A stretch of DNA of 64,000 nt from NCBI RefSeq assembly GCF_900091415.1, contig NZ_FMHU01000001.1, positions 2,480,001-2,544,000 on the forward strand, written 5' to 3'. Below the pieces are notes generated by a model that made no database searches, had not been told where the DNA came from, and saw only the letters and a program-made list of their open reading frames with translations. Positions 25,549-34,329 of the stretch are shown in pieces. Both the position numbers and the translations under genes were made by a program. This DNA is from Micromonospora inyonensis. Lineage in GTDB: Bacteria; Actinomycetota; Actinomycetes; Mycobacteriales; Micromonosporaceae. Position 1 is the first letter of the stretch. Every line of letters starts with the position of its first letter.

Positions 25549-25953
25549 TCAGCGGCGGCTGAGGCCCGCGGCGGCCCGTTCGACGATCAGGCACCGGTCC
25601 TCGACGTAGTCGATGCCCGCCTCCTCGGCGATCCGGCGGGCCTCGGGCGAGACGATTCCGAGCTGCAACCAGACCGCCGGCGCGCCGATGGCCACCGCCT
25701 CGCGGACCACCTCGACGGCGTCCTCGGCCGGACGGAAGACGTCCACCAGGTCCACCGGGTGGGGGATGTCGGCCAGGGACCGGTACACCGGCTCACCGAA
25801 CAGCTCGTCGGCGGTCGGGTTGACCGGGATGATCCGCCAGCCGTACCGCTGCATCTGGGCCGGCACGCTGTGCGCGGCCTTGCGGGGATCACGGGACGCG
25901 CCCACGACGGCGATCACGGCGGCGTCGGCGAGGATTTGCTGGGCAGTACGCAC
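25549..25953 (-). CDS. CoA-binding (YccU-type) protein
   Basis: 134 residues with the Rossmann-like CoA-binding fold: AVVGASRDPRKA near the N-terminus, IIPVNPTADELFGE, and VWLQLGIVS later, all family markers. GTG 25953 is chosen because TACAGT lies 6 nt upstream on the minus strand, giving a leaderless start. The family is widely conserved; its precise task is unclear. It stands alone here. Confidence 0.88.
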   Translation of the reverse strand: MRTAQQILADAAVIAVVGASRDPRKAAHSVPAQMQRYGWRIIPVNPTADELFGEPVYRSLADIPHPVDLVDVFRPAEDAVEVVREAVAIGAPAVWLQLGIVSPEARRIAEEAGIDYVEDRCLIVERAAAGLSRR

Positions 25954-26145
25954 GAGCCGACTGTAACCCCGGCGGCCGTCACCCGGCCTGGCGGCCGCGT
26001 TGTGACCCCGGCCCGGCGGCATCGTCGCCGGACCGTGCCACCGTGCCTCGATGCCCTTTGCCCGGACGAGATCCCCGATTTCATGCCCGCCGCCGGGCGC
26101 GAGCCCCGTGCCGCGGCGGGAGCCCCGGGCGGGGAGGATGGGCAC

Positions 26146-26565
26146 ATGGAGAGGTCGACCTTCGTCTACGACGGGGACTGTGCGTTCTGCACCCGGTGTG
26201 CCGAGTTCATCGAGCGGCGCATCCCCACCGACGTCCGGGTGCTGCCCTGGCAGTTCGCGGACCTGGCGGCCCTCGGCCTGACCGTCGCCGAGTGCGAGGA
26301 GGCCGTGCAGTGGGTCGGCGCGGACGGCGGCCGGGCAGCCGGACCGGACGCCATCGCCCGGCTGCTCGGCGCCAGCACCGTCGGCTGGCGGGCGGCCGGT
26401 GCCGTGCTGCGCCTGCCGCCGGTCCGCCTCGCCGCCTGGCCGGTGTACCGCTGGGTGGCCCGGAACCGGCACCGCCTGCCCGGTGGGACGGCGGCCTGCT
26501 CGTTGCCGCAGGAGGTCCGGGAACGGCTCTACGGGCCGACGGGCGGCCCGCCCACCACCGCCTGA
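26146..26565 (+). CDS. DCC/DUF393 family thiol-oxidoreductase-like protein
   Basis: 139 residues beginning almost directly with the family motif YDGDCAFCTRC (DxxCxxC, residues 8-18). These cysteines resemble a thioredoxin-type redox centre, though the activity is not established. GGGGAGGA lies 7 nt before ATG 26146, and GAGGAT six bases upstream also fits a leaderless start. It converges on the HTTM gene with 10 nt between stops; DCC and HTTM genes are often neighbours, which suggests a shared function. Confidence 0.85.
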   Translation: MERSTFVYDGDCAFCTRCAEFIERRIPTDVRVLPWQFADLAALGLTVAECEEAVQWVGADGGRAAGPDAIARLLGASTVGWRAAGAVLRLPPVRLAAWPVYRWVARNRHRLPGGTAACSLPQEVRERLYGPTGGPPTTA

Positions 26566-26575
26566 CCGGGACCGT

Positions 26576-27472
26576 TCACCGTCCGGTCGGGCCGGTCGTC
26601 ATGCGCGGAGGTGACGTCTCGGTCGCCGTCGCGCCACCGGCGCGGCGGGCCAGCCGACGGAGCAGGACGAGGGGGCGGACCCGCTCCAGTGCCAGGAAGC
26701 TGGCCATCGCGACCAGGTGCGGCGCGAACGAGATGGTGATGGTCGCCATGGTGACCGCGTGGAACGAGTAGAAGAACCCGACCATGGCCGTACGCCAGCG
26801 CGCGGGCAGCAGGAAGACCACCGGACTGAGCAGCTCGAAGGCCATGATCCCGAACTGTGCGGCGATCAGCAGGTAGGGCACCTGGGCGATCAGGTCGGCC
26901 AGGTCGGTACCCCGCCGCAGGATCGCCCGGGCCAGCACCGAGCCGGTCATCCAGTCGGGGCCACCGAAGCGCAGCTTCGCCCAGGCGGCGAGGAAGTACG
27001 TGCAGACCACGGCGATCTGGGTGACCCGCAGGGCCCAGCCGCCCGCCTCGGTGCGGGTCGGGTCGCCGTGCCGGGCCCGACCCGCGGTGGGGAGCACGGC
27101 CAGCGCCACCAGCAGGCCGAACCGGTCGTGGTCGACCTTGCCGTAGCTCATCGCGATGATCATCCAGTACAGGTACAGCGCGAAGACGGACCAGCCGAGC
27201 AGGCGGGGCGCCCGGCCGGTCGCGGCCAGTAGGGCGAGCACGAGCAGCGTCCAGAAGGTCCCGGTGATCAGCCACTCGGTGGGGGTGGGCAGGTGCAGCA
27301 GCCGACTGACGAACAGCGGTCGGTACAGCTCGCCCGGCACGTTGCCGTGGGTGCGCACCCAGGGAGTGAAGAAGACCAGGTCACCGGCGACGAAGAGGGA
27401 GACCAGGGTCCGGAAGGCCGCGATCCGGCCGAGCGGCACCGCCTCGGTCAGCCACCGGCCGACGGCGGTCAT
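26576..27472 (-). CDS. HTTM-domain membrane protein
   Basis: 298 residues with about seven hydrophobic segments. The region with RFGGPDWMTGSVL and the surrounding helices fits the horizontally transferred transmembrane (HTTM) domain, related to the membrane part of vitamin-K-dependent gamma-carboxylase. ATG 27472 overlaps the stop of the upstream gene (ATGA), so it is the second gene of a two-gene operon. No carboxylase catalytic part is evident. Function unknown. Confidence 0.8.
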   Translation of the reverse strand: MTAVGRWLTEAVPLGRIAAFRTLVSLFVAGDLVFFTPWVRTHGNVPGELYRPLFVSRLLHLPTPTEWLITGTFWTLLVLALLAATGRAPRLLGWSVFALYLYWMIIAMSYGKVDHDRFGLLVALAVLPTAGRARHGDPTRTEAGGWALRVTQIAVVCTYFLAAWAKLRFGGPDWMTGSVLARAILRRGTDLADLIAQVPYLLIAAQFGIMAFELLSPVVFLLPARWRTAMVGFFYSFHAVTMATITISFAPHLVAMASFLALERVRPLVLLRRLARRAGGATATETSPPRMTTGPTGR

Positions 27473-27909
27473 CGGGCCGCCTCCCACCGGACCACCGTCT
27501 CGTCGACGTGCCGACCGGTGGGGCGTCCGTCCTCGATGCCGTGCCAGCGCACCACGATGCGGACCTCGACCACCTCGGGCGCGCCCGGGTGGCGGTCGGC
27601 GTACGCGTCGGCGACCTCACGGAGCAGTTCGGGGTCGGCCTCGTACCGGCCGCGCTGACCCTCGATCTCGGCACGGCGGATGCCGGTGGCGTCCTGACCC
27701 AGTTCGATCAGCGCGCCGGTCGCGTCGACCCCCTCGACCCGGGTGTCCGGCGCCGGGGCGTCCGGCGAGTTGGTGGTGGCGAACATCCGGAACGGCCCGA
27801 ACGGGAAGTGGTCGTCGGAACCGACGAGGGTGCCGGCGAGCAGCAGTGCGAGGCCGAGCGCGGTGACGCCCAGCCGGACGGCCCGGCCCTGCGGGGTCAA
27901 GGTCTCCAT
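27469..27909 (-). CDS. Membrane-anchored hypothetical protein, partner of HTTM protein
   Basis: 146 residues from ATG 27909 (an ATG at 27963 is possible). One N-terminal membrane segment (about 12-30) is followed by a soluble domain with FPFGPFRMFATT. This motif occurs in proteins next to HTTM genes in actinobacteria. Translationally coupled to the HTTM gene. The ribosome site is weak, so the exact start is uncertain. Confidence 0.72.
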   Translation of the reverse strand: METLTPQGRAVRLGVTALGLALLLAGTLVGSDDHFPFGPFRMFATTNSPDAPAPDTRVEGVDATGALIELGQDATGIRRAEIEGQRGRYEADPELLREVADAYADRHPGAPEVVEVRIVVRWHGIEDGRPTGRHVDETVVRWEAAR

Positions 27910-28048
27910 CGCATCGCGACGATACGGAATGTTCCGCCCGTCGGGGATCCCTCCGTCGTCCATCCGTGGCGGTCCGTGTCGCCAGGAGGTCGCGGGCAGG
28001 CGTCAGCTCCGGACGGGCCGGGCCCGTCCGGAGCCGGTGCGCGTCGGG

Positions 28049-28411
28049 TCAGTGCTGGTGCTCGGCCAGCTTCTTGCGGACGTCCGCCATGTCGAGCGCC
28101 TGGACCTGCTCGATCAGGTTCTCCAGGGCGGACTCGGGAAGGGCGCCCGGCTGGGCGAAAACGATCACCCCGTCGCGGATCGCCATGATGGTCGGGATCG
28201 ACCGAATGTCGAACTGCGCGCCCAGAGCCTGCTGCGCCTCGGTGTCGACCTTGCCGAAGACGATGTCCGGGTGCTTCTCCGAGGAGCGCTCGAAGACCGG
28301 GGCGAACCGCTTGCACGGGCCGCACCACTCCGCCCAGAAGTCGACCAGGACGATGCCGTCCCGGCCGGTCACCTCGTCGAAGTTCGCCGTGGTCAGCTCA
28401 ACGGTTGCCAT
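28049..28411 (-). CDS. trxA: Thioredoxin
   Basis: 120 residues with the classical active site WCGPC (Cys30, Cys33), the conserved DFWAEW strand and the cis-proline loop SIPTI. It reduces protein disulfides. ATG 28411 has GGAGA upstream. A SigR-type promoter lies 40 nt upstream of the start, fitting control by disulfide stress. The C-terminal tail is slightly longer than in minimal thioredoxins. Confidence 0.94.
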   Translation of the reverse strand: MATVELTTANFDEVTGRDGIVLVDFWAEWCGPCKRFAPVFERSSEKHPDIVFGKVDTEAQQALGAQFDIRSIPTIMAIRDGVIVFAQPGALPESALENLIEQVQALDMADVRKKLAEHQH

Positions 28412-28450
28412 TCGAGTCTCCGATCAGCGCGGATTACGTACGTCAGGTGG

Positions 28451-28477
28451 AACCGGGTGGGGTCGTTCCGAATTCCC
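28451..28477 (-). promoter_or_regulatory. SigR-type promoter of the thioredoxin gene
   Basis: On the minus strand, GGGAAT (28477-28472) is followed after exactly 18 nt by GTT (28453-28451). This matches the GGAAT-N18-GTT consensus known for the thiol-oxidative-stress sigma factor SigR of Streptomyces and SigH of mycobacteria. The downstream gene is thioredoxin, a standard SigR target. Confidence 0.8.
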
Positions 28478-28995
28478 GTGGGTGCGGTGTCGAAACTCGG
28501 CAGCTCACCGGGGGGATCGAAAAACGTCTGTTAACGAGTGGTGTGCCTTCTGCACTTGCAGACTGCACTTGCGTGACAAGCCGTGATGGGAGCGATCCCA
28601 CGGGGATTGGCGATCATCCCGTTCGATGTTCCATCGACTCCCCCTTGGCAAGGAGGTATTTCACCTGCGGTGATCGCTCCGTCGGTGGATCTCGGTCACT
28701 CTACGTGCGATAACGAAAAGATAAATGTGACTTGCATCTCTGTTCTGTGTTACATCACGTGGGGCAGAATCTTTCCCATCAGAGCGTGGGCGGCGGGTGC
28801 CGGGGAGGGCCCCGCCGCTCATTGCGTCCGCACCCTTCCAGAGCTGCCTTAACTATCGATAAGGCATGCCGTGCCGACCTCCGTCGCCCGCACCACGGTG
28901 CTCAGGATCCAGGTCGGCCGCTACCACGAGGAGTCCGAGGGTGGTCCGGCGTCCGGTCGCCCGGTGGCCGGCATATGCTGACGCCGGAGGTTCCC
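28478..28995. other. Gene-free, AT-richer intergenic stretch
   Basis: About 520 bp without a credible gene between the divergent thioredoxin and 28996 genes. It is clearly less GC-rich than its surroundings, especially 28700-28780. It contains two direct copies of CTGCACTTGC (near 28552 and 28564) and a TATGCT box at 28973-28978 that could be the -10 of the gene at 28996. No open frame with coding character was found; a small RNA cannot be ruled out. Confidence 0.4.
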
Positions 28996-29523
28996 ATGAG
29001 CCACTCCCTCGCCGGAGAGCCGCCCGCCGCCGGCCGTCGCGCCGCCCCGCTGACCACCGCCGTCTACTCCGCCGTGGAGTGGGATCTGCTCACCGGACTA
29101 CCCGGTCGGGTGGTGGTCGTCGCCACCGCCCCGGCCCCCGGCCGGCCACTGCGTGGGGTCGCCGCCGGGCTCGCCGGCCTGGAGGCGGTGGCCGCCGGAC
29201 GGGCCTTCGACAGCGACCTCGTACGCGCCGTGGTCGCCACCATCTACGCCCGCCACGACGAACCCGCCCCACCCGCTCGGACCGGCCAGGGCCGTCGCCG
29301 TGGGCGATCGGCCCCCACCGACCCGGCGGACCTGCTCGCCGACTGCCGGACGGCGGCCCGGGTGCTCCGGCGCCGGGCCGACCCGGCCGACTCGGCGGCG
29401 TACCGCCAGTGGGTGCAGACGGTCGCGGCCCGGGTCTGCCGGGCGGTTCCCAGCGGGCCCACGCTCAGCCCGGCCGACCAGCATTTCCTCGACCGGCTGG
29501 GTGCGGCGCTGGGCCTGCGCTGA
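28996..29523 (+). CDS. Conserved hypothetical protein
   Basis: 175 residues, no recognised domain. ATG 28996 has GGAGG 6 nt upstream, and codon third positions are strongly G/C. The protein is Ala/Arg-rich with no signal peptide or membrane segment. It has a basic central loop (GQGRRRGRSA) and a helical C-terminal half. It lies 32 nt before the SPOUT methyltransferase gene, which has its own leaderless start. Function unknown. Confidence 0.75.
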   Translation: MSHSLAGEPPAAGRRAAPLTTAVYSAVEWDLLTGLPGRVVVVATAPAPGRPLRGVAAGLAGLEAVAAGRAFDSDLVRAVVATIYARHDEPAPPARTGQGRRRGRSAPTDPADLLADCRTAARVLRRRADPADSAAYRQWVQTVAARVCRAVPSGPTLSPADQHFLDRLGAALGLR

Positions 29524-29555
29524 GGGGCCGGGCGGGCACCGTACGCTGTGCCAGC

Positions 29556-30179
29556 GTGACCGGTGACCAGCTCGACGTCGGTGTGGGCCCGTGGCCCGGA
29601 GATCCGCCCGACGACCCCCGCTACGACCCGGAGCTGCTCGCCGAGGGCGACCGGCGCAACGTGGTCGACCGGTACCGCTACTGGCGGCGGGAGGCCGTGG
29701 TCGAGGATCTGGACCGTCGCCGGCACGACTTCCACGTGGCGATCGAGAACTGGCAGCACGACTTCAACATCGGCACCGTGGTGCGAAACGCCAATGCGTT
29801 CCTCGCCGCCGAGGTGCACATCGTCGGGCGGCGGCGGTGGAACCGGCGCGGCGCGATGGTCACCGACCGCTACCAGCACGTCCGGCACCACGAGACGATC
29901 GAGGAGTTCGTCGCCTGGGCGGCCGGGCGGGACCTGCCCGTGGTCGGCATCGACAACCTGCCCGGGTCCTGTCCGCTGGAGACCACCACGCTGCCCCGGC
30001 GTTGCGTGCTGCTCTTCGGCCAGGAGGGTCCCGGCCTCTCCGAGGCGGCCCGCGCCGCCTGTGACCAGCTTTTCTCGATCGCCCAGTATGGCTCGACCCG
30101 GTCGATCAACGCCGGTGTGGCCAGCGGCATCGCGATGCACGCCTGGATCCGGGCGTACGCCGACGTGCCACCGGCCTGA
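29556..30179 (+). CDS. TrmH/SpoU-family RNA methyltransferase
   Basis: 207 residues. The three SPOUT motifs are present in order: NIGTVVRNANAF, LLFGQEGPGLS and STRSINAGVASGIAMHAW. These bind SAM through a knotted fold and direct 2'-O-methylation of tRNA or rRNA. GTG 29556 follows a TACGCT box by 8 nt, consistent with leaderless translation. The exact RNA target cannot be read from sequence. Confidence 0.9.
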   Translation: MTGDQLDVGVGPWPGDPPDDPRYDPELLAEGDRRNVVDRYRYWRREAVVEDLDRRRHDFHVAIENWQHDFNIGTVVRNANAFLAAEVHIVGRRRWNRRGAMVTDRYQHVRHHETIEEFVAWAAGRDLPVVGIDNLPGSCPLETTTLPRRCVLLFGQEGPGLSEAARAACDQLFSIAQYGSTRSINAGVASGIAMHAWIRAYADVPPA

Positions 30180-30276
30180 CCTGCGCTTTCCCGAGCCGTT
30201 ACCAGGTGGCGGACCGGACGTGACCGAAAAGGCCGCTCCGCTTGACGGGGTGACGATCCGGGGTGACCGTGTGGAT

Positions 30277-30972
30277 ATGAGTGTTTCGGTGAGTTGTCCG
30301 CGGTGTGGCGGACCGGTCCGGGGGCCGGACCTGATGCACACGGAGTCGCGTTGTCTGGCCTGTGGGCCCGTCCCCCCGTTGCACGTCCCGGAGCACATCG
30401 GCCCGGAGATCGTGTCGAGCGTGGTGGAGCGGATCATGGCCGGGCCGACCGGGGGGACCCCGGCCGTCCCGCTCTGGTCCCCCTGGCCACTGCCGCCCGG
30501 CTGGACGGTGACCGGGGTCGGCTGGGCCGGCGACGACCGCACCGGGGTCCGCGCCACCGTGGTCGCCTGCGCCGGCCCCGCCCCGCTCGGCGGTGGCCCC
30601 GCCGACGTGGTCTTCGTCGCCGAGGAGCCCGGCGTGGGGCTCGGCACCCGCCTCGCCGGCATGCCCGGTCCGGACCCGGGCCCCCGGCTCACCGAGGCGC
30701 TGGCCGACCCCGGCCCAGGTCATCCCGAGCACGTCGCCACGGCGAAGATCAGGGTGGGCGGCCATCCGACTCCACTGTGGCCCGTCGACTCCTCACCGGA
30801 TCGAAGCGCGTACGCCGGCGAGGCTCGGGGAATGTGGCTTCATGCGATAGCCTGGCCGGCGAGCGCGGGTCACCTCCTCGCGGAAGACGTCGTCCTCCAC
30901 GACCTGACCGAGTGGACTCCGCCCGAGCTCGTGTACGGTGCGCCCTCTCCGTACCTGCACGGGAAGGCTTGA
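30277..30972 (+). CDS. Zinc-ribbon protein, DUF6758-like
   Basis: 231 residues from ATG 30277. Two cysteine pairs at the N-terminus (CPRC and CLAC) form a probable zinc ribbon. The remaining protein is Pro/Gly-rich with a conserved-looking C-terminal part (MWLHAIAWPASAGHLL). Similar proteins are found widely in actinobacteria as DUF6758; I give this name with moderate trust. The start is not secure because no good ribosome site is seen. Confidence 0.7.
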   Translation: MSVSVSCPRCGGPVRGPDLMHTESRCLACGPVPPLHVPEHIGPEIVSSVVERIMAGPTGGTPAVPLWSPWPLPPGWTVTGVGWAGDDRTGVRATVVACAGPAPLGGGPADVVFVAEEPGVGLGTRLAGMPGPDPGPRLTEALADPGPGHPEHVATAKIRVGGHPTPLWPVDSSPDRSAYAGEARGMWLHAIAWPASAGHLLAEDVVLHDLTEWTPPELVYGAPSPYLHGKA

Positions 30973-31103
30973 CGAGCGACGAGGCTTGACAAGTGTCCCG
31001 GAATGTCGGAGAACAGACGCAGTATTCACCGTACGACACCTGACTGATACTCTGGGTGCCGCTGCGGTATGGGACCCGGCACCGCGCGAGAGGATGGCCC
31101 GTC

Positions 31104-31262
31104 ATGGTCAAGAAGGTCCTCACCTGGGCCGGAGTCGCGTTCTTGATTTTCTTCATCGCGTTCCAGCCCAACTCCGCCGCTGACGTCTTCAAGTCGCTCG
31201 GCGGCGGCATCATGGACATTGCGCAGGGCTTCGGCGACTTCTTCACCAACCTCTTCGCCTAA
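31104..31262 (+). CDS. Small single-span membrane protein (52 aa)
   Basis: 52 residues: a basic start (MVKK), one hydrophobic helix (about 6-20), then a short amphipathic tail ending in DFFTNLFA. GAGAGGA lies 9 nt before ATG 31104. It sits 6 nt upstream of the PH-domain membrane protein gene, so the two are probably one operon. The stop-start spacing and coding-like codons support it as real. Function unknown. Confidence 0.75.
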   Translation: MVKKVLTWAGVAFLIFFIAFQPNSAADVFKSLGGGIMDIAQGFGDFFTNLFA

Positions 31263-31268
31263 CCCGCG

Positions 31269-32150
31269 ATGGGAAGCCCCTCCGGCCTGCCCCCAGACCC
31301 CGACGATCCCGACCGGGAGCGCCGGGAGCGCGACACGGAGCCGATCCCCCGGTACCGGGGGGACGACGACGATCGGCCACCGGGTTACGGCCCCGGGCGT
31401 GGCGACCGGGCGTCCTATCCGGACGACCTCGGTTACCCCGCCGACGGGCCGCCCTATCCGGACGACGCCCGGTCGGGCCGCACCTGGGTCCGCGACCCGG
31501 AGGCCGAGTACCAGCCACCGGTCTTCAGTGACGACGAGCTGGCCGGCCTCCGGGCGGACGCCGCCGGCTCGGCGCCGCGCCGGGTGCTGCCCCTGGAGGA
31601 CGAGCCCAGCTCACTTGTCGCCCGCTACCTCTTCCCCACCGAGCGGTACCGGGGCGAGTGGAAACGGCACTGGATCCACCTCACCACCCCGATCCTGATC
31701 GGGGTGGCCGCGACCTTCGTCCTCGGCTACCTCTCCGGTGCCCTCGCCAACCGGAACATCGGCCCGTTGACCACCATCGCGGTGCTGCTCTGGTTCGCGG
31801 TGATGGGTTGGGTCGCGTGGAAGGTCGCGGACTGGTGGTACGACCGCTTCATCCTGACCAACAAGCGGGTCATGGTGGTCAACGGAATCATCACCCGCAA
31901 GGTCGCGATGATGCCGCTGGCCCGGGTCACCGACATGAAGTACGAGCAGACGCCGACCGGTCGGGCCCTCAACTACGGCACCTTCGTGCTGGAGTCCGCC
32001 GGCCAGGACCAGGCACTCCGCGAGATCAAGAACCTGCCGAACCCGAACGAGCTCTACCTGCGCGTGGTCGAGGAGATGTACGAGCCGCAGGCGGTGGAGG
32101 CCCGGTTGGGCAAGGAGGCCGACGAGGCGAAGGCGGACGACGGGGCGTAG
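31269..32150 (+). CDS. PH-domain (bPH2) membrane protein
   Basis: 293 residues. The first 120 are acidic, Asp/Pro/Arg-rich and likely disordered. Two membrane segments follow (about 138-160 and 166-184). The C-terminal domain with YDRFILTNKRVMVVNGII and RVTDMKYEQTPTGR is typical of bacterial PH (DUF304/bPH2) proteins. It is probably cytoplasmic-membrane located. Function unknown. Same direction as the 52-residue gene upstream. Confidence 0.85.
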   Translation: MGSPSGLPPDPDDPDRERRERDTEPIPRYRGDDDDRPPGYGPGRGDRASYPDDLGYPADGPPYPDDARSGRTWVRDPEAEYQPPVFSDDELAGLRADAAGSAPRRVLPLEDEPSSLVARYLFPTERYRGEWKRHWIHLTTPILIGVAATFVLGYLSGALANRNIGPLTTIAVLLWFAVMGWVAWKVADWWYDRFILTNKRVMVVNGIITRKVAMMPLARVTDMKYEQTPTGRALNYGTFVLESAGQDQALREIKNLPNPNELYLRVVEEMYEPQAVEARLGKEADEAKADDGA

Positions 32151-32244
32151 GTTTTCGTCCGAACATCGGAGGAACACGCACCTTTCTGCCCTCGACCCGA
32201 CCCCCGGAGCGTGGCAGCCTGCCAGCAGGAGGGGCGGGAGGTGA

Positions 32245-33024
32245 GTGGTGGCCGGCAGGGACGACCTGGAAGAGGAGTTCCGCGAGTTCGTCGCGGCCCG
32301 CTCCGGAGCCCTGCTGCGTACCGCCTACCTGCTCGCCGGGGACTGGGCCACCGCCGAGGACCTGCTCCAGACCGCGTTGACCAAGACCTACCTGGCCTGG
32401 AAGCGCCACGGTGGGATCGACGCCGTCGAGCCGTACGCCCGGCGGGTGCTGGTCAACACGTCGACGAGTTGGTGGCGTCGGCGCTGGCACGGTGAACGCC
32501 CCACCGAGGTGCTCCCCGAACGGCCCGCGACCGACGAGATCGAGCAGCAGCTCGACCGCGACGCGCTCTGGCGGCACCTGCGTGCCCTGCCGGCCCGGCA
32601 ACGGGCGGTGCTGGTGCTCCGCTACTACGAGGACCTCTCCGAGGCGCAGACGGCGGCCCTGCTGAACATCTCCGTCGGGACGGTGAAGAGCCAGACCTCC
32701 CGGGCCCTGAACACGCTGCGCCGCCGGCTCGGCAGCGAGGACGCCCTCGGCCTGTCCGCCGGGGCGACCAGCCCGGACGGCAGCGCGGCACCCGCCCCGG
32801 ACGGCAGCGCGGCACCCGCCCCGGACGGCAGCGCGGCACCCGCCCCGGCGGCCCGGTCCCGCCCGGTGCCGCGTACCCCGGTGCGGCCGGTGGTGCCGCG
32901 ACCCGTCGCCGACAGCGCAGCCCCGGTGGGCCTCGGCGGCGCTTCCGGGCCGGCACCGGTGCTCCCGGCCCGACCACCGGTGCTCGCCACCGGGCTGCCC
33001 GCGTCGACCGGGGAACACCGGTGA
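32245..33024 (+). CDS. SigE-family ECF RNA polymerase sigma factor
   Basis: About 259 residues. Sigma region 2 (ALLRTAYLLAGDWATAEDLLQ, split by helices) and region 4 (LSEAQTAALLNISVGTVKSQ) mark an ECF factor of the actinobacterial SigE family. GTG 32245 or 32248 may start it; GGGAGG lies just before. The C-terminal 85 residues are an unusual Pro/Ala-rich tail with three identical 8-residue repeats. GTGA overlap links it to the next gene, which encodes a single-span membrane protein likely to act as its partner or regulator. Confidence 0.9.
   Translation: MVAGRDDLEEEFREFVAARSGALLRTAYLLAGDWATAEDLLQTALTKTYLAWKRHGGIDAVEPYARRVLVNTSTSWWRRRWHGERPTEVLPERPATDEIEQQLDRDALWRHLRALPARQRAVLVLRYYEDLSEAQTAALLNISVGTVKSQTSRALNTLRRRLGSEDALGLSAGATSPDGSAAPAPDGSAAPAPDGSAAPAPAARSRPVPRTPVRPVVPRPVADSAAPVGLGGASGPAPVLPARPPVLATGLPASTGEHR
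32773..32844 (+). repeat. Three perfect 24-bp tandem repeats within the sigma factor gene
   Basis: Units start at 32773, 32797 and 32821 and encode PDGSAAPA three times in frame. Being in frame and identical at DNA level, they probably arose by slippage and vary in number among strains. Confidence 0.95.
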
Positions 33025-34271
33025 ACCGTCCCGACAACCTGCGCGCCGATCCGCAGCGTCCAATCGGTGTGGCTCGGGAGGACCTGGAGCAGGCGTTGCG
33101 GGAGACCCTGGCCCGCCAGGCCGGCACGCCCCGGCCGCTCGCGGTCGACCCCGCCGGCCGGGCGGTACGCCGTGCCGAGCGGCTCCAACGCCGACGGACC
33201 CTGGCCGGGGTGGCGCTGGCCGCGGTCGCGACCGTGGCGGTCAGCACCGGCATGGCGCAGCTGGGCACCGGCACCGCCCGGTACACCAGTCCGACCGTGG
33301 TGCTCGGCGACCCGACCGGACCGCCCGCCACGTCGGCCGTGCCGGCGGTGCAGCTCGACGGGCCGGTCTTCGAGGGGCTGTCGCTGGTCACCGGCTCCAC
33401 CCTGGTCGTCGACGGCCGCGGGACGGATCTCGGCGCGGTCGGTCCGGTCGCGCGCGGACTGCGTACCGGGGACGGCTGGCTGTTCATCGGCACGCCCGGC
33501 GCGGCCGGCCGGACGGTCTGGCTGGTGGGTTCGAACGGCACGTCCCGGGTTCTGCTCGCCGGGGCGGACGCGGTGGCGGCGGACCCGACCGGCCGGCGGC
33601 TCGTCTGGCGGGAGGGAACCGAACTCCTCGTCGCGACGATCGCCAACGGTCAGCTGCTCCCCGGGCTGCGCACGACGGTGCCCGTGTCGGCGACGCCGGT
33701 TGGGTTCGTCGGCGACGACGTCCTCGTGCGGGTGCGTCCGGACGGGCCGGGCTTCGTGCTCTGGCGGGCCGACGGCAGCCCGTTCCGGGTCGGTACGGAC
33801 CGGGCCGTCCTCGACGTCTACGGCCGCCTTCCGGACGGGCGGCTGGTCGCCCGGGTGACCGGCGCGTCGAAGAAGCAGTGCCTGGCTCTGCTCGACCCGG
33901 CCCGTGCCCTGGCCGCGTCCGTCACGGGGTGCACGGTGCCCCCACTGGGGGACGGGCCGGGATCGGTCTCCCCGGACGGGCGGTGGCTGCTGGTGAACGG
34001 TGCCGCCGACAGCCGGTCCGCCAACGGCACGGCGCTGCTGGTCGACCTGGGGCAGGCGTTCGGCGCGAAACCGGTGGTCCGCCCCGTCGGCCCGGGGGTG
34101 GCCGGTGCGGCGGCGTGGCCGGCGGTGGCGGAGGAGGTCGTGTACCCGGCGGTCGACGGGACACTGGTGCGGTTCGACCCCGACCGGAACCCCGTGCGGG
34201 CCACCGCGGCGGCGGTGCCGGGACTGCCGGCGGGCCAGTGGCCGGCGCTCGTCACCGCGGCGACGCTCTGA
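33021..34271 (+). CDS. Membrane protein with propeller-like extracytoplasmic domain, sigma partner
   Basis: 416 residues. The N-terminal 60 are cytoplasmic and charged, one membrane helix spans about 61-80, and the remaining part has repeated Gly/Asp-rich strands such as GWLFIGTPG, RRLVWREG and GRWLLVNG, typical of beta-propellers. GTG 33021 overlaps the sigma-factor stop. Coupling to an ECF sigma gene and the topology suggest an anti-sigma or sensor protein, although no ZAS-type His/Cys motif is evident in the cytoplasmic part. Confidence 0.8.
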   Translation: MNRPDNLRADPQRPIGVAREDLEQALRETLARQAGTPRPLAVDPAGRAVRRAERLQRRRTLAGVALAAVATVAVSTGMAQLGTGTARYTSPTVVLGDPTGPPATSAVPAVQLDGPVFEGLSLVTGSTLVVDGRGTDLGAVGPVARGLRTGDGWLFIGTPGAAGRTVWLVGSNGTSRVLLAGADAVAADPTGRRLVWREGTELLVATIANGQLLPGLRTTVPVSATPVGFVGDDVLVRVRPDGPGFVLWRADGSPFRVGTDRAVLDVYGRLPDGRLVARVTGASKKQCLALLDPARALAASVTGCTVPPLGDGPGSVSPDGRWLLVNGAADSRSANGTALLVDLGQAFGAKPVVRPVGPGVAGAAAWPAVAEEVVYPAVDGTLVRFDPDRNPVRATAAAVPGLPAGQWPALVTAATL

Positions 34272-34329
34272 GGCGCAGCCCGTCGACCGACCGCCCACCC
34301 CGGCTCCCGCAGCCGGTAGCGTCCGGATC

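Noticed and set aside
28735..28762. CRP-like palindrome (TGTGTTACATCACG)
   Set aside because: Only a partial match, spacing not standard, and no suitable target promoter was identified.
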